Shown: positions 1 to 9,770, numbered from the stretch's first letter. The stretch: DNA of 64,000 bases from Phycisphaerales bacterium (GCA_040221175.1 JAVJVK010000001.1:186001-250000); one strand, 5' to 3'. The notes: generated by a model not told the origin, from the sequence alone. A program made the numbers and translations.

Positions 1-25
1 GCCCGGCTCGGACGGAGAGCGTCGA

Positions 26-298
26 TCAGTGGACGATGCGAAACCCTTCCTCGCCATCACGGACCGGCTGGTCGTGATGGTTGGCCTGGGCGATGCGACC
101 GTGCATCGCCTGCGAGAGGGCGTCCAGGAAGCCCTGGACGTCTTGCGGCTGGCCCTGCGCTTCGAGCCAGACCGTGCCGTCAGGCTCGTTGCGAACCAGA
201 CCCGTCACGGGTCGCGGCTGGGCAATGGACCTGGCGGTCGCTCGAAAGCCCACGCCCTGCACCTGCCCGAGATAGCGCACCGCCGTTCGGATCGCCAT
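26..298 (-). CDS. acyP: Acylphosphatase
   Basis: This 90-residue protein has the length of a classical acylphosphatase, a small cytoplasmic enzyme that hydrolyses the carboxyl-phosphate bond of acyl phosphates. The phosphate-binding loop VQGVGFR lies at about residues 13-19 with the catalytic Arg at 19. The second signature GLVRNEPDGTV follows, with the catalytic Asn at about 37. I chose the ATG at 298 because it starts directly at the first strand (MAIRTAVRYLGQVQG); the reading frame stays open upstream but shows no family similarity. The gene is divergent from the primase, with about 94 bases between them. The physiological substrate cannot be told from sequence. Confidence 0.93.
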   Translation of the reverse strand: MAIRTAVRYLGQVQGVGFRATARSIAQPRPVTGLVRNEPDGTVWLEAQGQPQDVQGFLDALSQAMHGRIAQANHHDQPVRDGEEGFRIVH

Positions 299-392
299 GA
301 TGGACAGCGTATCCATGCTGCGTGGGCCGGGTGGCCGTGGCCGGCGGATGAATGGCGTATCGTGTAGGGCGCGAGGCGAGCAACGGAGTGCC

Positions 393-2213
393 ATGAGCGA
401 TCGAGGGGACATCGAGCGGGTCTTGGCGGCCACCGACATCGTGCGGGTCGTCCGCGAGCGGGTGGAGCTTCGCGAGAAGGGCCGCGAGTGGGTCGGGCTG
501 TGCCCGTTCCACGATGATCGCTCGCCCTCGATGTTCGTGTCGCCGGCCAAGCAGATTTTCAAGTGCTTCGCCTGCGGGGCGGGTGGTGATGCGCTGTCGT
601 TTGTCCAGAAGTACGACGGCGTGGAGTTTCCGCAGGCCCTGGAGCACCTGGCCGAGGTCGCCGGCGTGGAACTCACGCCCAAAGGGCGTCGAGCGCCATC
701 GGGGCCTGGGCGGAGCGAACGCACCAGCGCGCTGGAAGCCAACGCCTTCGCGCAGGACTACTTCCGGCGATCGCTGGTCGATCCACGAGCGGGGCAAACA
801 GCCCGAGCGATGATCGAGCGCCGGGGCATTTCGCCCGAAATGGTCGAGGCCTTTGGCATCGGCGCCGCCCCGGAGGGCTGGGACGGGTTGGTGCAGTCGG
901 TGCTCCGTGCGAAGCGGCCCGTGGAGGCCTTTGCCGCGGCCCAACTCGTCAAGGCTCGCGAACAGGGCGGCGGACACTACGACGTGTTCCGTAACCGGCT
1001 GATGTTCCCTATCCACGATCAGGGGGGGCGTGTGATCGCCTTCGGCGGTCGGCGGCTCAACGACGATGACCCCGCCAAGTACCTGAACAGCCCCGAGAGC
1101 CCGGTCTTCAAGAAGTCGGGCGTCTTGTACGGTCTCTGGAAGGCTAATGCCGGCATCCGTCAGGCCGGCTTCTGCATCGTGACGGAGGGGTACACCGACA
1201 CCATCGCCTGCCACCAGGCCGGATTCACCAATACGGTGGCCACGCTCGGAACGGCATTTACGGCCGAGCACGCGGCGCTGCTCCGGCGCTTGTGCAGCCG
1301 GGTGGTGTTGCTGTTTGATGGCGACGAGGCGGGTCTCACGGCGGCCGACCGTGCGGTGGGCGTGTTGTTTGCCGAGCCGCTGGACGTGCAGATCGCGATC
1401 CTGGGCGAGAGCGACGATGCGAAGGACCCCGATGATCTGCTGAAGCAGCCGGGCGGCAAGGATCGGTTTGCCACCATGGTGCGCTCGGCCGCTGATCTGC
1501 TGACGTTTCGGTTCGAGCGATTGAGGCAGCGACTTGCCGGCCAGGGCCGCTCCGCGTTGCTGAAGGGCGTGGAGGACGAGGTGCGATGGCTGGGCGAGCA
1601 CGGCTTGCGCCAGATCGAGCCGGCAAGGCAGGACAGGATTCTGGCACAACTTGGCAACCTGAGCGGTCTGGACCAGTATCGCCTGCGTGAACTGGCCTTG
1701 AGCGTGCCTCGCCGCGCCCGGGCCGCGGGGACGGATGGCTCTTCCGTGGAGCCGGGAGGCCGTTCGGCGGCGATGTCGGCGGCGGATCGCCTGCTGGGCG
1801 TGGTTCTCCTGGAACCCAAGGCATGGGGATTGCTGAGTGAGGACGATGCCATCATGCTCCGCGATGCCGTTGCCGGCGGTCCGAGCGAGCCCGTCGCGGC
1901 GGCCGTGGATCACCTTGCCGCCGAGGGGGAAGCCATCTCGATGGCCGTGCTGCGAGGGGTTCTGGAGGAAGATGCCTTCCAGTGGGCCAGCACGCTGGTG
2001 GCGTGGGCCGAGCGCGGTTCGCTCCTGTCGAGCGATGGCGGGGGCGGAGGCGATGCGGATGGCGCCCTGGGGCCTTTGGTGGCCGGGCTCATGCGTCAGA
2101 TCCTGGGTCGCCAGACGAGCCAGGAGGTGGACCCGTTCGAGCGGATTCGGGCCCGCCGGGAGCAACTGGCCCGCTTTCAGCACGATCCGGGCCGCATCGC
2201 TCGCCCGTCGTAG
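393..2213 (+). CDS. dnaG: DNA primase DnaG
   Basis: This is bacterial replicative primase, which makes RNA primers with DnaB helicase at the fork. The protein has 606 residues from the ATG at 393, close to the usual length of about 600. The N-terminal CHC2 zinc ribbon is seen as CPFH (C37, H40) and CFAC (C58, C61). The TOPRIM catalytic core has E265 in VTEGYTD and D309/D311 in LLFDGDEAG. An ACGGAG Shine-Dalgarno-like sequence precedes this start; the frame is open further upstream but without family similarity. The C-terminal helicase-binding region is divergent. The sigma factor gene follows on the same strand, the classic dnaG-rpoD pairing, here without rpsU. Confidence 0.97.
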   Translation: MSDRGDIERVLAATDIVRVVRERVELREKGREWVGLCPFHDDRSPSMFVSPAKQIFKCFACGAGGDALSFVQKYDGVEFPQALEHLAEVAGVELTPKGRRAPSGPGRSERTSALEANAFAQDYFRRSLVDPRAGQTARAMIERRGISPEMVEAFGIGAAPEGWDGLVQSVLRAKRPVEAFAAAQLVKAREQGGGHYDVFRNRLMFPIHDQGGRVIAFGGRRLNDDDPAKYLNSPESPVFKKSGVLYGLWKANAGIRQAGFCIVTEGYTDTIACHQAGFTNTVATLGTAFTAEHAALLRRLCSRVVLLFDGDEAGLTAADRAVGVLFAEPLDVQIAILGESDDAKDPDDLLKQPGGKDRFATMVRSAADLLTFRFERLRQRLAGQGRSALLKGVEDEVRWLGEHGLRQIEPARQDRILAQLGNLSGLDQYRLRELALSVPRRARAAGTDGSSVEPGGRSAAMSAADRLLGVVLLEPKAWGLLSEDDAIMLRDAVAGGPSEPVAAAVDHLAAEGEAISMAVLRGVLEEDAFQWASTLVAWAERGSLLSSDGGGGGDADGALGPLVAGLMRQILGRQTSQEVDPFERIRARREQLARFQHDPGRIARPS

Positions 2214-2378
2214 GGTGTTCTCGGGCCACGACTTGGGTGTTTGCGGTGGTGGCGCATCGGGCCCGGCGCGTTGGGACCGGGTAGAGTTTGATTCCATCGC
2301 GGCATGGGTGTTCCCGATCGGGCGCTTCCGCGTCGGTTCATGCGAGGGAGGAATGGGCGAATCGGGCCCGGGCGTGCA

Positions 2379-4085
2379 ATGAGCGGACTTCCTCCTTCCA
2401 TAGCCGGCATGCTCGAAACGGCGGCGACCCGGCGATGGCTGAGCTTCGAGGAGATCAACGAGGCCGCCCCCGATGAATGGGTCGGCCCGCGCTCGCTGCA
2501 CGTGTTGCTGGCGCGCCTGGACGATCTGGGCGTGGAACTGGTCGATGAGCCCACGTATCGCGCTCGCACGCGGAACGACGTCGAAGGCCACGCGAGCAAG
2601 CAGGCCGCTCCGGCGGACGGGTCCGATGTCGATGACGGGTCCGATCTTGTCGTGAGCGATCGTTCGGTGGACGATCCCATTCGCAGCTACCTCACCCAGA
2701 TGGGCTCGATTCCGTTGCTCACGCGCGAGGGTGAGACGCGGCTGGCCAAGAAGATCGAACTGACGCGGATCATGTTCCGTCGCCGGTGCCTGCAGAGCGA
2801 CTACGTGGCGGCGCAGGCCGTCGACCTGCTTCGCCAGGTGCAGTCTCGCAAGCAGCCGTTTGATCGAACGCTCCGCGTGTCGACGATCACGCCCGAAGCC
2901 AAGGAACGCCTGGCGCGTCGGCTTCCCTCGAGCCTGCCGACGATCGAAGCGATGCTGGCGCGCAACCGCAAGGAATGGGCCCGGGCCGAGCGCGTCTGCC
3001 GGGAAGGGCGAGGCGAAGACGGCCGCCTGATGCCGCGGGCCGTGCAGCAGTTGGCGGCGATCGAGCGCTCACTTGCGGCCCGTCGTCGCCGTATGGCGGC
3101 GCTGATCGAGGAACTCGAACTGCGAACGAGCCGTCTGGTGCCGATGCTGCGGAAGCTGCGCGCCATCTCGGCCAAGATGCGCGAGATCGAGGCCATCCTG
3201 GGCGAGGTCCCGGTCGAAGCGAGCGTCAGTGAGTCGATCGACGAGGACGACCGACTGGTCATGCGAGACGAACTGGAGGGCCTGCGCGGTCTGGTGCTGG
3301 AAACGCCCGAGGCGCTCGCACGTCGCGTGGCGGAGCTCAACTGCGTGTTCTGGGAGTACGAGCAGGCCAAGCGAGACCTGTCCGGGGCCAACCTGCGTCT
3401 GGTCGTGTCGATCGCCAAGAAGTACCGCAATCGCGGGCTGGGCTTCCTCGACGTCATCCAGGAGGGCAACACCGGCCTGCTGCGCGCGGTCGATAAGTAC
3501 GAGTACAAGCGCGGCTACAAGTTCAGCACGTATGCCACGTGGTGGATCCGCCAGGCGATCACGCGTGCGCTGGCCGATCATGCCAGAACGATCCGTCTCC
3601 CCGTGCACATGATCGACACGATGAGCAAGATCCGGGCGATCCAGCGTCGGTACATCCAGGAACACGGCCAGGAGCCCACCGACGAACAGATCGCCGAGGT
3701 TGCCGGTTTTACCGCCGCGGAAGTGCGCAAGGTGATGAACCTGGCCCGCAGCCCGGCATCGCTGGACAAGCCGGTGGGCGACGATGAGGGGTCGATGATG
3801 GACGTGCTCGAGGACGGACGACACGGCGAGCCTTCGGAGGGCATGGCGCAGGAGATGCTGCGCGAGAAGCTCGAGCAGGTGCTGCGGACGCTGAGCTACC
3901 GCGAGCGCGAGATCATCAAGCTTCGCTACGGCATCGGCGACGGGTATACCTACACGCTCGAAGAGGTGGGGCGGATCTTCAAGGTCACGCGCGAGCGCGT
4001 GCGGCAGGTGGAGACCAAGGCGCTGCGGAAGCTGCAGCACCCGCTCCGATCACGCCGGCTGGAGGGTTTCGTCGACCGGGCGTGA
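2379..4085 (+). CDS. rpoD: Primary RNA polymerase sigma factor (RpoD/SigA)
   Basis: This is the housekeeping sigma-70. From the ATG at 2379 it has 568 residues. A region 1.1-like start ([14 protein letters not shown]) comes first and region 1.2 ([17 protein letters not shown]) lies at about 98-115. A long non-conserved charged stretch follows. Region 2 runs from [16 protein letters not shown] at about 338 and includes the -10 recognition segment [15 protein letters not shown]. Region 3 comes next, and region 4 ends with the helix-turn-helix [18 protein letters not shown]. An upstream in-frame start at 2304 would add 25 Arg-rich residues that look non-native. The gene is 165 bases after dnaG. 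Its last 36 bases overlap the 3' end of the convergent glycosyltransferase gene. Confidence 0.96.
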   Translation: MSGLPPSIAGMLETAATRRWLSFEEINEAAPDEWVGPRSLHVLLARLDDLGVELVDEPTYRARTRNDVEGHASKQAAPADGSDVDDGSDLVVSDRSVDDPIRSYLTQMGSIPLLTREGETRLAKKIELTRIMFRRRCLQSDYVAAQAVDLLRQVQSRKQPFDRTLRVSTITPEAKERLARRLPSSLPTIEAMLARNRKEWARAERVCREGRGEDGRLMPRAVQQLAAIERSLAARRRRMAALIEELELRTSRLVPMLRKLRAISAKMREIEAILGEVPVEASVSESIDEDDRLVMRDELEGLRGLVLETPEALARRVAELNCVFWEYEQAKRDLSGANLRLVVSIAKKYRNRGLGFLDVIQEGNTGLLRAVDKYEYKRGYKFSTYATWWIRQAITRALADHARTIRLPVHMIDTMSKIRAIQRRYIQEHGQEPTDEQIAEVAGFTAAEVRKVMNLARSPASLDKPVGDDEGSMMDVLEDGRHGEPSEGMAQEMLREKLEQVLRTLSYREREIIKLRYGIGDGYTYTLEEVGRIFKVTRERVRQVETKALRKLQHPLRSRRLEGFVDRA

Positions 4086-5741
4086 GGTCTTGGCGGTGAT
4101 GACCTCTTCGTAGATCGAATGCACCTCGTCGAGATGGGCCGGGTAGCTGGTCAGGTGCGGCGTGATGTCGTGGATGGTCTTGGCGCTCGGGATGGCCACG
4201 TCGCCGCGCACCAGGCTCGCGATGCATACGGCCAGTGCGCGGGCGTCTCCCGATGGGAAGAGCAGCCCGTTGGTGGCGCCGTCTTTCTCGACGATCCATT
4301 CGGGTGGTCCGCCCAGTCGGCTGGTGATGACCAGCTTGCCGGCGTGCAGGTGCTCGAGCAGGACGAGCGGGGAGTTCTCCATCCAGATGTGGGGGAGCAG
4401 GCCGACGTCGTACTCGGCGACCGAGGCGGCGCGCTGCAAGAGGTCGTACGCGCCGGCGAACTGGACCTGGGGGTAGCCGCTGAGCATCTTGCGGAAGGCC
4501 CAGTCTCCGCCCGAGGCGCGGACGTGGAACAGGCAGCGGCGGCGGACCTCGGCGGGCAGCAGCGTGATGGCGTCGGCCAAGACACGCAGGCCCTTGTTTG
4601 GGCGCACGGTGCCGAAGAAGGCAAGGCGGAGCGGGCGGTCGGCGTCCGGCGTCCAGGGCGACCGCTCGTAACCGGGCAGGGCGATGGCGGCGCGGTGCAT
4701 GCGGTCGAAGTGGGGCTGGCCCAGGCGCACGGTGCGGCGCTTGGAAGGGTCCAGGCCCATCGATTCGTGGACGCGTCCGAGGAAGTCGCTGGGTGGGGTG
4801 ACGAGGCTCGCGGCGTTGAGGGCGGCGATGCCGTCCTGCCGGCGGCGCCCGTAGTCGTTGAGGACCCTCAGGTGCACGTCGCTGTTGGCGAGCATGCGTT
4901 CGTTGGTGTCTTCAGGCAGTACGGGCGGGGGCTTGGGGAGTTCGCGGGGCTCGGCCCGCACGCCGTAGGTGCTGCCCTGGCCCTCGGCGTCTTGCGCCGA
5001 TTCGATCGCGCCGTTGTCGTAGCCAAGGAATCGCAACTCGTCGGCGGGCGCGGGCTCGGCGCCGCCGACCCGGCGTGTGTGGGCGATGAACTTGGCCGAG
5101 GCGCGGGCGTGGCCGACGATGGCCGGACCGATGACGGCCTGGGCTGATTGGCCCAGGCGCCGCTTGAAGCGGCGTTTCACGGGGTCGGGCGCGTCGAGGC
5201 AGGTGGCGCAGCGGTTGCCGCCGTCGTAGTCGAGGCATACCTCGTGCTCGCGGTGGAGCAGGTCGACCTGCGGGCAGACGCACGTGTAGTTGTGCGTGGT
5301 GGCGACGACGGGGATGCCGGCGGCCTCGATGGCGGGGATGAGGTCGAGGCTCAGCCCCTCGAGCGTGTGGACGTGTGCGACGTCGGCGTTGATATCGCGC
5401 AGCCATCGAAGGACGAGCCTCGTCGTGCGCTCGCAGCGGCGCTCGGTGTTGACGTTGCGCAGGTTGATGGCCGAGGGGGCAAGGTTGGGGCTGTTGACCA
5501 ATTCGAAGTTTCGGATGCCCTTCCACGGCTTGATCTCGCGGACGTGGGGCCCGGGGCGCAGGTCGTAGCGCAGGCCCGAGCCCAGGTAGTGCACGCGGTG
5601 GCCGAGTTGGGCGAGGCCGATGGCAAGCTCGGAGGCGTTGAGGTTGTAGCCCGAGCCTTCCTCGGCCTGCCGGCTGAGGGTGGCCCAGCCCAAGAGGGCG
5701 ATTGCGCGGGGGCGGTCGGTCTGGGGCGGGACGGTGCTCAT
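4050..5741 (-). CDS. Glycosyltransferase family 4-like protein (third gene of operon)
   Basis: This 563-residue protein is predicted to be a cytoplasmic GT-B fold glycosyltransferase for an envelope or exported glycan; acceptor and donor are unknown. The N-terminal Rossmann half shows the sugar-binding theme [22 protein letters not shown]. The C-terminal half carries [18 protein letters not shown] and the donor-site region [20 protein letters not shown] followed by GGPPEW. A cysteine-rich insert after strand HNYTCVCPQ has Cys at about 156, 169, 178 and 181, shared with the first gene of the operon. The ATG at 5741 overlaps the upstream stop as ATGA, which fixes the start and suggests translational coupling. 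The 3' end overlaps rpoD by 36 bases in convergent orientation. Confidence 0.87.
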   Translation of the reverse strand: MSTVPPQTDRPRAIALLGWATLSRQAEEGSGYNLNASELAIGLAQLGHRVHYLGSGLRYDLRPGPHVREIKPWKGIRNFELVNSPNLAPSAINLRNVNTERRCERTTRLVLRWLRDINADVAHVHTLEGLSLDLIPAIEAAGIPVVATTHNYTCVCPQVDLLHREHEVCLDYDGGNRCATCLDAPDPVKRRFKRRLGQSAQAVIGPAIVGHARASAKFIAHTRRVGGAEPAPADELRFLGYDNGAIESAQDAEGQGSTYGVRAEPRELPKPPPVLPEDTNERMLANSDVHLRVLNDYGRRRQDGIAALNAASLVTPPSDFLGRVHESMGLDPSKRRTVRLGQPHFDRMHRAAIALPGYERSPWTPDADRPLRLAFFGTVRPNKGLRVLADAITLLPAEVRRRCLFHVRASGGDWAFRKMLSGYPQVQFAGAYDLLQRAASVAEYDVGLLPHIWMENSPLVLLEHLHAGKLVITSRLGGPPEWIVEKDGATNGLLFPSGDARALAVCIASLVRGDVAIPSAKTIHDITPHLTSYPAHLDEVHSIYEEVITAKTSRPVDETLQPA

Positions 5742-7438
5742 CCGAAGGGGGCCGGGGGTCGCTGGGGCCGGTTGCGCAGGACGTACCACGCGGCGCGGCA
5801 GGCGGTGGCCGACCAACGGGCGAGGAAGGCCAGTCGCGATGGCACGCGGTCTTCTTCGACCTGACACTGCTCGGGCGTGCGATGGTCGACGTGCAGCGTG
5901 GCGGGGCAGCGGAGCAGAGGAAAGTCGTTGGTGTTGTTGAGCACGACGCACGCGTCGGGCGGGTTGGTGAGCATGGGGATCTGCCGGTAGATGCGCGACT
6001 TCGTGCTGGGGGCGTAGGTGATGTCGCCCGGGCCCGCGTCGTTGCGCGAGATGGTGACGAAGATGGGGCAGCGCGTTGTGAGGTGGTCGCGCAGGGCCGT
6101 CTTGATGGTGCGTGCCAGCTCGTGCTGATCTTCGGTCATGCAGAGCAAGGCGATGCGCGCATCGGGGCGGTTCAGGCCCAGGCGAACGATGGCGTCGAGC
6201 ACGGGCTCGTGGGGTGGTTCGGCCTGGTCGAGCTTGCCGGCGTGGTCGGCGACGGCGTCCAGCGCGGTGCGGCGGAGGATCTCGGCGTGGAAGCGCCGGC
6301 GGCGCAGCCCCGCGGCCAGGCTCTGGCGGAGGACCGAGACCATCCAACGCGCGGTGCTCTTGCGACGCGCGTTGCCCGAGAGGCCCTTGCGCATGGTCCA
6401 GATGGCGTTGCGCTGGGCGTAGTACAGACGCGTGGGCGTGAGCTTCTGGAACCAGGGCGTGTGGTAGACCACCGCGTCGAGATCGCACACGACGCGGTGC
6501 CCCGCGCGGCCGACGCGCAGGCACCAGTCGGCGTCGTCGCAGTAGATGAAGTAGCGGCTGTCCCAGTAGCCCACCTGCTGCACGACCGACCAGCGGGCGA
6601 GCATGCTGCACGCCGAGACGACGTCGACCTCGCGCACGCCGGTAAAGGGATGCGGGCCGCGGCTGTCGCCGACGTCGGCGATCCAGTCGGCGTGGGCCGC
6701 GTGCAGGCGGTGGCCGGCGTGGGGCGTCTCGGCCATGCGGCCCTGGGCGGGGTCGTAGTAGATCGTGGTCTCGTAGGTGGTGCGGCGGTCGGCGATGTCG
6801 ACGGCGCGCGAGCCGACGAGGCCGGCATCGGGGTCGTTCTTGGCGGTGCGCAGGAGCGAGGCGAGCGCGTTCGCGTCGGCGACGGCGTCGTCGTCGAGCA
6901 GCCAGAGGAAGCCGACGTCGGCGTCGGGCGTGAGGAGCTGCTCGACGACCTGGAAGCCCGTGTTGAAGCCGCCGGTGCCGCCCATGTTGGCGGCGTTGCG
7001 CACGAGGGTGACGCTGGCCAGGCCGGCGGTGTTTGCGTTGTCGGTGCTGGTGGCCTTGAACGCGGGCTCGTGGGCGCGGTCGGTGTCGTTGGCGACCAGG
7101 CGCTCGGGGATCAGCCACTCGGCGAGCGTGTCGGTGGTGCCATCGGTCGAGGCGTTGTCGACGACGACCAGGTGCACGTTCCCCAGGTCGACCCCGCGCT
7201 GGGCGAGCACCGACTCGATGGCCCGGCGAGCGTCGGCCGCGCGGTTCCAGGTCACCATGACCACGGCGACGGTGGCCGTCGAGGCGGGCGTGGTCGGCGT
7301 GGCGGGCGTGGGGGGCGCGGCGGCAGCCGATCGGCGCTGGTGGGCCTGCGTGGATGGATGGGCGTGTTGGGTCAAGATCTGGGGGTGGGTCTGGACGTGC
7401 TGGACGCGGGTCGGTTCGAGCGGGGCCTTCGGGGTCAC
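5738..7438 (-). CDS. Glycosyltransferase family 2 (rhamnosyltransferase-like)
   Basis: This 566-residue GT-A glycosyltransferase uses a nucleotide-sugar donor. After a Pro/Ala/Thr-rich N-terminus of about 55 residues comes VAVVMVTWNRAADARRAIESV, then VVVDNASTDGT, the metal-binding aspartates in LWLLDDDA, and DDADWCLRVGRAGHRV, which is typical of WbbL/RfbF-like enzymes. A second domain of about 170 residues after the catalytic part is unrecognised. The only start compatible with the domain is GTG at 7438, which overlaps the preceding stop as GTGA; the first in-frame ATG falls inside the catalytic strand. The gene is the middle one of a three-gene operon, with four-base overlaps on both sides. 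Confidence 0.87.
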   Translation of the reverse strand: MTPKAPLEPTRVQHVQTHPQILTQHAHPSTQAHQRRSAAAAPPTPATPTTPASTATVAVVMVTWNRAADARRAIESVLAQRGVDLGNVHLVVVDNASTDGTTDTLAEWLIPERLVANDTDRAHEPAFKATSTDNANTAGLASVTLVRNAANMGGTGGFNTGFQVVEQLLTPDADVGFLWLLDDDAVADANALASLLRTAKNDPDAGLVGSRAVDIADRRTTYETTIYYDPAQGRMAETPHAGHRLHAAHADWIADVGDSRGPHPFTGVREVDVVSACSMLARWSVVQQVGYWDSRYFIYCDDADWCLRVGRAGHRVVCDLDAVVYHTPWFQKLTPTRLYYAQRNAIWTMRKGLSGNARRKSTARWMVSVLRQSLAAGLRRRRFHAEILRRTALDAVADHAGKLDQAEPPHEPVLDAIVRLGLNRPDARIALLCMTEDQHELARTIKTALRDHLTTRCPIFVTISRNDAGPGDITYAPSTKSRIYRQIPMLTNPPDACVVLNNTNDFPLLRCPATLHVDHRTPEQCQVEEDRVPSRLAFLARWSATACRAAWYVLRNRPQRPPAPFG

Positions 7439-9045
7439 GATACGCCCCCCGCGGCGGATTGCTCCACGTAGAGCGGCTCCATCTCCTGGGCGTGCTGGGC
7501 CATGGTCTTGGGCGGGCGGACGTTGGAGCGCAGGCGGGCGACCAGCGCCGGCTCGTTGACGCAGCGGGCGATCGTGGCGGCCAGGGCGAAGCGGTCGTTG
7601 GCGGTGAAGAGCAGGCCGTTGGATTCGTGCCGGACGAAGTCGGGGATGCCCCCGGCCTCGGCCCCGATGACCGGCAGCCCGCTGGCCTGCATCTCCAGCA
7701 CGGTCTGGGGCCCGTTGTCCCACCAGACGCTGGGCACGACGCCCACGTCCATGCCGCCGCACATCCAGGGCAGGTCCTGCGGGCCATACTCGTAGCCGTA
7801 GCGGAGGCTGGCCAGGCGCGGCTCGAGACGGCGGAAGCGGTACTCGATGGTCTTGCCGCCCGCGGCGAACACCGACAGCGCGACGCGCGACAAGGCATCG
7901 GGGGTCATCATCTCCAGGCTGTCGGCCAGCATCGACAGGCCCTTGTACCAGTGGTTGACGCCCACGAACACCAGGCGGAGCGGGCGAGCGTCGACCCTTT
8001 CGCGCGGCGGTGGGTCGAAGGCCAGCTCGGCGTTGTGCTCGCGCAGGTGGTTGGCGATGGTGCCGATGGTGATCGTCTTGACACGCTCGGGCTGCACGCC
8101 GTGGGCGACGAACTTGCCGGCCACGAAGCTCGAGACCGCGTGCACGGCGTCGCACTTGTTGAGCTGCTCGATGAACGCGGCCCGGCGCGTGCCGTAGTCG
8201 GTGGGGGCGCCCCGGTGCAGCGGCTCGGCGCGCGGCACGTTGTCGAAGGGCTGCCAGGTCGGATCCTCGGGCGTGCACCAGCGGCGGGGCTCGTGCCACG
8301 AGCGCAAGAGGGCGCTCATGCCGCGCGGGTCGTCGGCGGGGTCGATGCTCGCGGGCGTTTCGCCAAGCTCGACGGGCAGCACGGGAAGCGGCACGCGCCT
8401 GGGCTCGGGCTGATCCTCGGGCGACGGCGCCTCGAAGGGCGGCGGCTCGTCGGGGTGGGCCGCGGCCCGGCGGCCGCGCTCGTGCTCGGGGTCGGGCGCG
8501 GGCACGCAGCCGGTGCAGGCCCGGCCGCCGTCGTAGTCGGTGCACACGGTGCGGTGGCCCTGCATCAGGTAGACCTGCGGGCACAGGGGATGGTAGTTGT
8601 GCAGGCTGTAGACCACGCGGCAGCCCAGGCGGCGGGCGGCGTCCAGGCAGCCGAGGCTGAAGCCCTCCATCGACTGCACGTGCAGCACGTCGGGCCGGAT
8701 GTCCTTGAGGACCTTCTCGAACACGGCCTCGAGCTCGGGGCTGCGCACCTCGGCGAGCGGGCCGTTGAGTTGCAGCAGGCTGGGGGCGAGCACCGGGCTG
8801 TTCACGATCTCGTAGACGCCCACGCCGAACCAGTCGGGGTGGCGGCGCGGGGCGCACGGGCTGGGGCGGTCCTTGTGGCGTGGCTTGTTCCGCCTGGCGG
8901 GGGTGTAGGTGGTGCCGCTGGCGATTGTGCTGACGCGGTGGCCGCGGGCGGTGAGCTCCAGGGCCAGGGCCTGCATGTAGCCGGCGATGCCGCCCTTGCG
9001 GGCGCCCTCGAAGACCATGGGCCAGTTGAGCATGCAGATGCGCAC
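7435..9045 (-). CDS. Glycosyltransferase family 4-like protein (first gene of operon)
   Basis: This is a GT-B fold glycosyltransferase of 536 residues from a GTG at 9045. That GTG is preferred because it begins the first strand (VRICMLNWP); an ATG four codons in is the alternative, and neither has a clear Shine-Dalgarno sequence. GGIAGYMQALALELTARGHRV marks the acceptor half. FVGVNHWYKGLSMLADSLEM and the ExxxxxxxE donor site (QTVLEMQASGLPVIGAEAGG) mark the donor half. Cys at about 155, 168, 177 and 180 form CPQ...C.DYDGG..C..C, as in the third gene, so the two are probably paralogues. An insert rich in Pro, Glu and Arg lies at about 185-260. A leader of roughly 360 bases with repeats lies upstream. 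Confidence 0.87.
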   Translation of the reverse strand: MRICMLNWPMVFEGARKGGIAGYMQALALELTARGHRVSTIASGTTYTPARRNKPRHKDRPSPCAPRRHPDWFGVGVYEIVNSPVLAPSLLQLNGPLAEVRSPELEAVFEKVLKDIRPDVLHVQSMEGFSLGCLDAARRLGCRVVYSLHNYHPLCPQVYLMQGHRTVCTDYDGGRACTGCVPAPDPEHERGRRAAAHPDEPPPFEAPSPEDQPEPRRVPLPVLPVELGETPASIDPADDPRGMSALLRSWHEPRRWCTPEDPTWQPFDNVPRAEPLHRGAPTDYGTRRAAFIEQLNKCDAVHAVSSFVAGKFVAHGVQPERVKTITIGTIANHLREHNAELAFDPPPRERVDARPLRLVFVGVNHWYKGLSMLADSLEMMTPDALSRVALSVFAAGGKTIEYRFRRLEPRLASLRYGYEYGPQDLPWMCGGMDVGVVPSVWWDNGPQTVLEMQASGLPVIGAEAGGIPDFVRHESNGLLFTANDRFALAATIARCVNEPALVARLRSNVRPPKTMAQHAQEMEPLYVEQSAAGGVS

Positions 9046-9068
9046 GGGCGAGGGTAGGGGGGCTTCCT

Positions 9069-9202
9069 TGACGCCTCGCCGGCGAGGCCTTGCGCCTAGG
9101 CATGCGCCCTGCGCCCGAAGACGGGCTGGTGCGGATGCCCCGTCGCGGGCTGGCTTGACGCTTTGCCGGCGGGGGGTGAACGTGTCGCCTCGCCGGCGGG
9201 GC
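9069..9202. repeat. Three copies of a 20-bp GC-rich motif in the glycosyltransferase leader
   Basis: A motif close to TGACGCCTCGCCGGCGAGGC occurs at 9069-9088, 9156-9175 and 9183-9202. The first copy contains a perfect 16-base palindrome (9073-9088); the other two are degenerate. They lie just upstream of the first glycosyltransferase gene, so they could be operator sites or leader hairpins. No protein is supported here. Confidence 0.5.
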
Positions 9203-9387
9203 CGCGCCCTTCGGGCGTGCGCTCGCGGGGCGAGCGTGTTTCGATGCGGAAGAGCCGGGGCCCCAACGTGCAACGGGCCACCGTTGGCTGCATCCCCATG
9301 CACGCCCGGCGACTTCCGTTGCGTCGATTGGTTGTCGAGCCGCGGGCGGGGGTGTTGGGCTGGTCCGGTGTTGGCCGGGGGCCGGTT

Positions 9388-9480
9388 GTGCCGCCTGTGC
9401 CTTGTGTATCGAATGGATCGGGACGCGACTTCAGTTGGTGGAGCGAAAAAAGTGAGAATCGCGACAAATCGGCCGCGGGG
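9388..9480. repeat. Dispersed 93-bp element, copy A
   Basis: This block aligns without gaps to 18524-18616. By hand count, 54 of 70 bases from TGTATCGA onward are identical, and the preceding GTGCCGCC sits at the same 17-base offset in both. On the minus strand both copies keep CTGAAG, 18 bases, then GATACA, which could be a sigma-70-type promoter reading toward the minus-strand genes below each copy. They also share an A/T-rich tract unusual for this genome. In copy A the element lies next to the 21-bp array at 9533-9769. Confidence 0.7.
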
Positions 9481-9532
9481 CGTGCTTGCGGCGAGCAGGG
9501 CGCGGCTCGCTGGCCGCCGGAAGCGGCCGACG

Positions 9533-9769
9533 ACCGCTCGGAAACAACTTTCGACTGCCCGGGAACGACTCCCGACCGCCCGGAAGTGGTTCCCCAGGGC
9601 ACGAGAATGATTCCCGAGGCCGCAGGGACGATTCCCGACCGCCCGGAAATGGCTCCCGAGGGCTCGGAAACGGTTCCGGAGGCCACGGAAACGATTTTCG
9701 TGGCCACGGAAATCATTTCCGACCGGTCGTCAGCCATTTTTCCGCGGGTCCGATCATGTTCGGCTGGCC
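9533..9769. repeat. 21-bp-period inverted-repeat array with conserved cap, copy A
   Basis: About ten degenerate 21-bp units run to 9741. Each unit is itself a small inverted repeat of the type CGGAA-n4-TTCCG on the minus strand. The array ends in a 28-bp cap at 9742-9769 that matches 20650-20677 at 25 of 28 positions. Inside the cap, CCGA-ACATGA-TCGG can form a hairpin. The array lies directly 3' of the minus-strand TPR gene, so it may be its 3' untranslated region. There are no unique spacers, so this is not CRISPR. The whole stretch 9046-9770 holds only these repeats and no credible gene. Confidence 0.72.
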
Positions 9770-9770
9770 G

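Noticed and set aside
180-2591. Very long open frame opposite dnaG
   Set aside because: GC-rich codon bias keeps the antisense frame open; DnaG motifs are unambiguous on the plus strand.
9096-9737. A 213-codon minus-strand protein across the repeats
   Set aside because: It is made of heptapeptide repeats arising from the 21-bp period. The frame relative to the conserved cap differs from the second copy, and there is no ribosome binding site.
9533-9741. CRISPR array
   Set aside because: The 21-bp units are contiguous, degenerate and lack unique spacers; no cas genes are nearby.
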